Source of the DNA: Methanobacteriota archaeon
GTDB taxonomy: Archaea > Hydrothermarchaeota > Hydrothermarchaeia > Hydrothermarchaeales > BMS3B
Direction: 5' to 3'
Length of the DNA: 10,265 bases
Assembly: GCA_003229935.1 (NCBI GenBank)
Contig: QIGD01000030.1
Span: forward strand, 1-10,265
Shown here one piece after another: positions 6,756-10,265 of this stretch (positions are counted from its first letter, which is position 1; the number at the start of each line of letters is the position of its first letter). The position numbers and the translations under genes are program-made. The notes beneath the pieces were generated by a model that worked only from the letters and a program-made list of their open reading frames with translations, was not told the origin of the DNA and did no database searches.

Positions 6756-7805
6756 TTATCTCCAGCAAGCAGGGTCGCTTGCAAAGACATCACCAGTCAT
6801 TGCAAAAGTTCTGCACCTGCACCCAAAACAGTCGCCTTTGAGTTCACATGCACCGCACTTCCCTTTTAAATTCTTTTCCATATCCCTGACATTCTTTAGA
6901 AGCTCACTGTTCCAAATATTTTTTAATGATTGCTTGCGAATATTTCCTGCATCTATAAAAACACTGTAGCAGGGACGCACTTCACCTTGAATGCCTACCA
7001 CCATGTTGACATATATAAGTCGGCACTGAGAAGCAACAAAAGGCGGCCTGGGCTCCCACGTATAACCGAATTCATTTTCATCTATCTCACGCAACTTGTA
7101 GACTAAGGCCTTAAATTGTTCATTCGAGACATCAAGGTCTTTTCCTTTTGCCCTTCCGCCAAGAAAAACCCGACAAATATAAGGAAAGATATTATTTCTT
7201 CTTGCAAATCGGAAAATCTCGGGAGCTTCATCTATGGTCTCTTTTACCATAAAAGAATCGATCGCCATCCGTGTAGGATTTGATCTGTTGAATCCTGCAT
7301 CCATTAGATTGTGTATTCCCCGCGTCATCTTCTCATACGCCCAAGGTACATTTCCGCATAATTTGTTCTGGATTTCCGGCTTCATGCTATTCAATGTAGC
7401 TACTACCGTTACAGGATTATCATATAGCTTTTTTGCGATATCCTTATTGATAAGTGTAGCATTTGTATAGAGTATGAGATAAAGATTCCTTTCTCTGATC
7501 AGGTCAAGTATACTGAAGAAATTCGGGTCAAGTAATGGTTCTCCCGCGCCTGCAATAGCTACTTTCTGGGCTCCAAGCTCTACAGCTTGGTCAAGAATGC
7601 TCTTGTATTCATCAAGGGTTAGTTCATCCTTTAATTTATTTGCAGCTCCAGTATAGCAATATATGCATCTAAGATTACAGACATTGCTTGTTTCTATACT
7701 GATCACAAGCATTCTGTTTTCATCTTTTGCCTCGTTGACTTCATCTTTAGAAAGATCGAGGCCTTTTAGTTTTGGAGGTGGTTTCAACATGTTCGTATCA
7801 GTCAT
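6756..7805 (-). CDS. Radical SAM protein with SPASM domain
   Basis: This 349-residue enzyme has the radical SAM cluster motif C43-NLR-C47-IY-C50, followed by GAGEP (86-90), the SAM-binding GGE-like motif. The C-terminus is a SPASM domain for auxiliary iron-sulfur clusters: C261-x12-G-x4-C279, then C317-x2-C320-x5-C326-x2-C329, then TGD and DPACW ending at C347. Such enzymes modify peptides or proteins (RiPP maturases, sulfatase-activating enzymes, PqqE-like) or carry out other radical chemistry. The substrate cannot be read from the sequence, and no precursor-peptide gene is visible nearby. The ATG overlaps the methyltransferase stop in an ATGA, indicating coupled translation. Its stop lies 15 bases before the GAF-like gene, so it is probably co-transcribed with the kinase. 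It is cytoplasmic, oxygen-sensitive, and all expected cluster ligands appear present. Confidence 0.93.
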   Translation of the reverse strand: MTDTNMLKPPPKLKGLDLSKDEVNEAKDENRMLVISIETSNVCNLRCIYCYTGAANKLKDELTLDEYKSILDQAVELGAQKVAIAGAGEPLLDPNFFSILDLIRERNLYLILYTNATLINKDIAKKLYDNPVTVVATLNSMKPEIQNKLCGNVPWAYEKMTRGIHNLMDAGFNRSNPTRMAIDSFMVKETIDEAPEIFRFARRNNIFPYICRVFLGGRAKGKDLDVSNEQFKALVYKLREIDENEFGYTWEPRPPFVASQCRLIYVNMVVGIQGEVRPCYSVFIDAGNIRKQSLKNIWNSELLKNVRDMEKNLKGKCGACELKGDCFGCRCRTFAMTGDVFASDPACWR

Positions 7806-8596
7806 CCTTTAACCCCGAGATATGTGTTTATGTAATCGAAATCATTGTCAAGCTTCAACTTTTCGATATCCTTAAAACCAGCTTTCTTAAGTGCTGTTCT
7901 CATTTCGCTTTCCAATATATTAAATACATCGATTGAAAAGTGCTTGCTGATTATGGTGTTTGTTGTCCTGTTGAAGAAATTCAGAACGACATGGCATGTT
8001 CTGTAATCCTCATGATAATCGAATATGTAATAGACAATAACATCGTCCGAGTTCTCTCTGAAGTGTGACCTGAACTCAAATAATGGCTTTTCACGCAACG
8101 CCAAATCAAAATCCCGTGTGTCGATATAGCAAATGCCACCTCTTTTCAACACGGAACTCATGTTTTTTATAGCAAAAGATATATCCTGGACCGGAAGATG
8201 TGGTATTGAGTTCCCCCTGCATATTACGAAATCAAATTCATCTTGACCTATGTTGGACAGGTTCAACATGTTTGCATGTGCAAAATTCGCTTTGACCCCT
8301 GATTTACGTGCATTCGACTTTGCCTGCTCAAGCAGGTTATTACTGAGGTCTATTCCCGTGACTTCATACCCCAGCTTGGCCAACTCGACCAGGAAATGTC
8401 CTGTTCCACAGGCACATTCAAGTATTTTTCTGATTTTGTGCGGCTTCAGTATTTTAGTATCAATCTCTTGTGCGAGGTTTCTGTTGAAATCGCCAATATT
8501 ACAAAAAAGGTAATGGTAGTAATCAGAGAGATGGTCGTAAAAATCCTCAATACTCTGATATATCGATTCGTTCTGTTGTAACATCATCCATACCAT
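7802..8596 (-). CDS. Class I SAM-dependent methyltransferase
   Basis: This 264-residue protein has a Rossmann-type methyltransferase fold: motif I ILECACGTGHF (58-68), acidic motif II GIDLS (81-85), then FDFVICRGNSIPHLP (121-135). The N-terminal FYDHLSDYYHYLF and the GNSIPHL segment recall small-molecule N-methyltransferases of the glycine/sarcosine type, but the substrate is not certain. The first ATG (8596-8594) lies one base after the stop of the binding-protein gene, with AAAGGA five bases upstream; in-frame ATGs at 8587 and 8584 are less well placed. Its TGA stop overlaps the radical SAM start. The binding protein, methyltransferase and radical SAM enzyme thus form a tight trio that probably handles one substrate or product; this is inferred from spacing only. 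It is cytoplasmic. Confidence 0.92.
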   Translation of the reverse strand: MVWMMLQQNESIYQSIEDFYDHLSDYYHYLFCNIGDFNRNLAQEIDTKILKPHKIRKILECACGTGHFLVELAKLGYEVTGIDLSNNLLEQAKSNARKSGVKANFAHANMLNLSNIGQDEFDFVICRGNSIPHLPVQDISFAIKNMSSVLKRGGICYIDTRDFDLALREKPLFEFRSHFRENSDDVIVYYIFDYHEDYRTCHVVLNFFNRTTNTIISKHFSIDVFNILESEMRTALKKAGFKDIEKLKLDNDFDYINTYLGVKG

Positions 8597-8597
8597 G

Positions 8598-9737
8598 TTA
8601 GTCCTTTAGAGTGACGAACTTGCCGTTTTTCACGGTCTTGAACATCACGGCTTTTATGACATCCCCATTACTGTCGAAGGTGGTGTTGCCGGTGACCCCC
8701 GAATAGTTTTTCAGACTGTACAACCCTTCTTTAATCTTATCAGGGTCATAGCCGTATTTTTCGATCATAAGAGCAACTATTTTTGTTGCATCATACATAG
8801 TTGCGGCAAATATCTCGGATTTCTTGCCATATTTTTTTGCATAAGCTACCTGGTATTTCTTTATCAAGGGAACAGCACTATCGGGATCAAAGGCAGGGGC
8901 GGTGTATACCAGTCCTTCGGCAGCCTCGCCTGCTATATTAATAAAGTCTGGCCCTTCTATACCAACAGTACCTAGTATTTTGGCTTTTATTTTTAAATCC
9001 CTTGCCTGCTTGACAACATGGCCGTTTTCTTTTGCATGGCCCACCAGATATATCGCATCAGGATTGCGATCTTTGATCTTCAACAGTTGTGGTTTCATAT
9101 CCGAGCTTCCCTGGGCAAAAGTCTCAGAAATCACAACTTTGCCGCCCAACTCCGAAAACTTCTTTTTGAAGACCTTTACCACCCCAAGTCCGTATTCGTT
9201 ATTAATATTAAAAACAGCAACCCGCTTGTACCCCTTCTTAATTGCGTAATCAGCCATGGCTGTCCCTTCAAAATCGTCAGACGGCCAATTGCGAAATATA
9301 TAATCTCCTGCTGAAGTGATTGCTGGACTTGATGAGGATGACATGATAATTACCTTGTTCTTCTCACAAATTGGCGCCACCGCAAGTGTTACGGTACTTG
9401 GAATAGGGCCTATTATTACTTTAACCCCGTCGATTGTAATTAGTTTGTTTGCGGCTGAAACACCTTTTTTAGGATCGGCTGCATCGTCTTCATAGATAAC
9501 CTCTATTTTTTTATTATTAATACCGCCTTTGGAATTAATTTCCTCTACGGCCAGGTCGATACCACTTTTCCCCCACTCTCCATACTGCGCTGCATCACCG
9601 GAAAGCGGCAAAATCGCCCCTATCTTTATTACCGCTGGTTCTTTTGCTTTCGACTTGCAACTGGAAAGGGTAAGTGCAAATATGGCAATGAATGCCACAA
9701 AAACTACAAGATATTTTCTTGATACCGAATATTTCAT
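8598..9737 (-). CDS. Branched-chain amino acid ABC-type periplasmic-binding lipoprotein
   Basis: This 379-residue protein has a charged start, a hydrophobic segment (about 9-24) and a lipobox LSSC ending at C27, so it is a membrane-anchored periplasmic lipoprotein. The mature part is a LivJ/LivK-type type I periplasmic-binding protein (Peripla_BP_6): IKIGAILPLSGDAAQYGEWG, then the AVEEINSKGG motif, then VIIGPIPSTVTLAVAPIC and an ATMYDATKIVALM region near the C-terminus. Members bind amino acids, amides, urea or other small molecules. No permease or ATPase gene follows, so it is either an orphan binding protein using another transporter or a ligand sensor for the downstream genes. It is the first gene of the run, with a near-perfect AAGGAGGA six bases before the ATG. 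Length is normal for the family. Confidence 0.95.
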   Translation of the reverse strand: MKYSVSRKYLVVFVAFIAIFALTLSSCKSKAKEPAVIKIGAILPLSGDAAQYGEWGKSGIDLAVEEINSKGGINNKKIEVIYEDDAADPKKGVSAANKLITIDGVKVIIGPIPSTVTLAVAPICEKNKVIIMSSSSSPAITSAGDYIFRNWPSDDFEGTAMADYAIKKGYKRVAVFNINNEYGLGVVKVFKKKFSELGGKVVISETFAQGSSDMKPQLLKIKDRNPDAIYLVGHAKENGHVVKQARDLKIKAKILGTVGIEGPDFINIAGEAAEGLVYTAPAFDPDSAVPLIKKYQVAYAKKYGKKSEIFAATMYDATKIVALMIEKYGYDPDKIKEGLYSLKNYSGVTGNTTFDSNGDVIKAVMFKTVKNGKFVTLKD

Positions 9738-9743
9738 CTGTAT

Positions 9744-9751
9744 TCCTCCTT
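9744..9751 (-). promoter_or_regulatory. Strong Shine-Dalgarno of the binding-protein gene
   Basis: AAGGAGGA on the minus strand sits six bases before the ATG at 9737. It is the best ribosome binding site in the window and fits a highly expressed first gene of an operon. It also fixes the start used for the lipoprotein. Confidence 0.85.
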
Positions 9752-9792
9752 ATAAACTCTTCAATTTTACACAAATTCTCTCTAAAAAAGCA

Positions 9793-9824
9793 TTTATATA
9801 AAATAGCAAGAATGATGCCTGCAA
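9793..9824 (-). promoter_or_regulatory. Possible weak sigma70-type promoter
   Basis: On the minus strand, TTGCAG (9819-9824) is followed after 17 bases by TTATAT (9796-9801), within an AT-rich TATATAAA stretch that also offers a TATAAA (9793-9798). It lies about 55 bases upstream of the lipoprotein ATG, a suitable place for the operon promoter. Both boxes match consensus only in part (three of six each), so this is suggestive at best. Confidence 0.25.
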
Positions 9825-9869
9825 TAAGAAGTATGGAGTGATGGGGCAAGACAATGGATTTGGCTACAA

Positions 9870-9889
9870 ATTAGCACGAATTTACACGA
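9870..9889. repeat. Two tandem 10-bp CACGA-type units
   Basis: ATTAGCACGA is followed directly by ATTTACACGA, two 10-base units differing at two positions. They lie in the non-coding leader between the UPF0175/relic toxin region and the binding-protein gene. I recall similar CACGAATT-type repeats in intergenic regions of environmental bacteria. The two copies are too short to infer a function. Confidence 0.5.
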
Positions 9890-9935
9890 AAACTCCTTAT
9901 CAAAAACTATATTTAACGTTCATTCGTAATTGAGG

Positions 9936-10034
9936 TCATGTGGTTTGTATATAATGGAGATGTGCTGAAAGTATTACATGAATGTGCTTATTATGCACAT
10001 TCATAAGAGGCGTGGCATTGACGACTACCTTTAT
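9936..10034 (-). pseudogene. Relic of a DUF3368 PIN-like toxin N-terminus
   Basis: Directly behind the UPF0175 stop, a frame overlapping it reads IKVVVNATPLM and then continues with unrelated residues to a TGA at 9936. IKVVVNATPL (10005-10034) resembles the usual start of DUF3368 proteins, the PIN-like partners normally encoded just downstream of UPF0175 antitoxins. It would begin with ATA rather than ATG; an ATG here would overlap the antitoxin stop as ATGA, as is common in these pairs. The similarity stops exactly where a perfect hairpin (9978-10004) begins, about 10 residues into a protein normally around 150 long. I read this as a toxin gene lost by deletion or rearrangement. The matching stretch is short, so chance cannot be ruled out. 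Confidence 0.45.
9978..10004. repeat. Perfect 10-bp inverted repeat, 7-base loop
   Basis: ATGAATGTGC (9978-9987) and GCACATTCAT (9995-10004) are exact reverse complements around the 7-base spacer TTATTAT. No T-run follows on either strand, so it is not a classical intrinsic terminator, although it could still weakly terminate or stabilise the UPF0175 transcript. Other readings are an operator dyad or the end of a lost mobile element, since it begins precisely at the apparent breakpoint of the relic toxin gene. Confidence 0.75.
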
Positions 10035-10265
10035 ACGTGGAGTTTCTCAATATTTTCAAAGTCTTTCTCGATGTCTGGAATTTCATAATGTCTTGCGATC
10101 TTTCTTTCCCCTAAAAGATGGTGAAACTCCATAAAACTTAATCCGGATAGTCTGACAGCATTGCCAAGTGAAAGGATATTTTCTTCATAGAGGTGTATTG
10201 CAAGCTCCTTTTTAAGCTCAGACCGCAAATCACCCTTTATCCTGGCATGATATAAGATATCCTCG
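10031..10265 (-). CDS. UPF0175-family antitoxin-like protein, 5' end cut by window edge
   Basis: The frame is open from the right edge (EDILYHARIKGDLRSEL) to the TAA at 10033-10031, 77 codons. Although a TTG at 10228-10226 could serve as a start, the residues upstream of it fit the family, so the true start probably lies beyond the window. The conserved UPF0175 core is clear: ELKKELAIHLYEENILSLG, then NAVRLSGLSFMEFHHLLGER, then the HYEIPDIEKDFENIEKL tail. These proteins resemble helix-turn-helix regulators and are predicted antitoxins for DUF3368 PIN-like toxins. Here only a relic of that partner seems to remain, so this would be an orphan antitoxin. It lies about 290 bases upstream of the lipoprotein operon; whether it regulates that operon is unknown. 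Confidence 0.88.
   Translation of the reverse strand, partial: EDILYHARIKGDLRSELKKELAIHLYEENILSLGNAVRLSGLSFMEFHHLLGERKIARHYEIPDIEKDFENIEKLHV

Noticed and set aside
6741..9737. A RiPP locus with a precursor peptide for the radical SAM/SPASM enzyme
   Set aside because: No short gene with a leader/core look and its own ribosome binding site fits in the gaps, which are 1 to 15 bases long.
9595..9849. An 84-codon minus-strand frame beginning with a hydrophobic stretch upstream of the lipoprotein
   Set aside because: More than half of it overlaps the lipoprotein signal-peptide region in another frame, and it spans the strong Shine-Dalgarno of that gene. The hydrophobic start alone is not enough to call a membrane peptide.
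9978..10004. Intrinsic terminator at the 10-bp hairpin
   Set aside because: The stem is only moderately GC-rich and no T-run follows on either strand.

Overview
This is an AT-leaning bacterial accessory region in which every supported gene lies on the minus strand, so transcription runs from high to low coordinates. A lipoprotein signal peptide on a branched-chain-amino-acid-type binding protein points to a bacterium, probably Gram-negative. A radical SAM/SPASM enzyme and unusually many cysteines in the cytoplasmic proteins fit an anaerobic or microaerobic lifestyle. Short ACTCCA-type and CACGAA-type repeats, together with UPF0175 and MNT/HEPN pairs, recall environmental lineages such as Nitrospirota, Planctomycetota or Desulfobacterota. 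There is no rRNA or marker gene here, so the lineage is a guess.

Layout in order of transcription. (1) 10265-9738: the end of a UPF0175-family antitoxin-like gene, cut by the window edge. Directly behind it is a decayed N-terminus that looks like its usual DUF3368 PIN-like partner, then a perfect 10-bp hairpin, a short CACGA repeat and a leader with a strong Shine-Dalgarno. (2) 9737-6756: three tightly packed genes, encoding a periplasmic-binding lipoprotein, a class I SAM methyltransferase and a radical SAM/SPASM protein. Spacing is 1 nt, then a 4-nt ATGA overlap. (3) 6740-3274: a small cysteine-rich GAF-like protein and a 916-residue soluble histidine-kinase-like GHKL ATPase, overlapping by 16 nt and starting only 15 nt after the radical SAM stop. 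(4) 3241-2563: a MNT nucleotidyltransferase and HEPN/HI0074-type pair, bracketed by two related ACTCCA-rich repeats, so it looks like a cassette dropped into the operon. (5) 2481-1: three genes of unknown family with overlapping ends, a 456-residue protein with a possible degenerate receiver-like C-terminus, a 251-residue protein, and a third gene cut by the left edge. The first two are clearly AT-rich; the last is near 50% GC.

The most interesting proposal is that the GAF-like protein, the atypical kinase and the 456/251/edge proteins form an undescribed two-component-derived signalling module, perhaps for stress or defence. The binding protein, methyltransferase and radical SAM enzyme would be co-transcribed partners or cargo. 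The gene order and motifs are visible in the sequence; the functional link is inference. No tRNA, rRNA, CRISPR array, transposase or convincing intrinsic terminator was seen.
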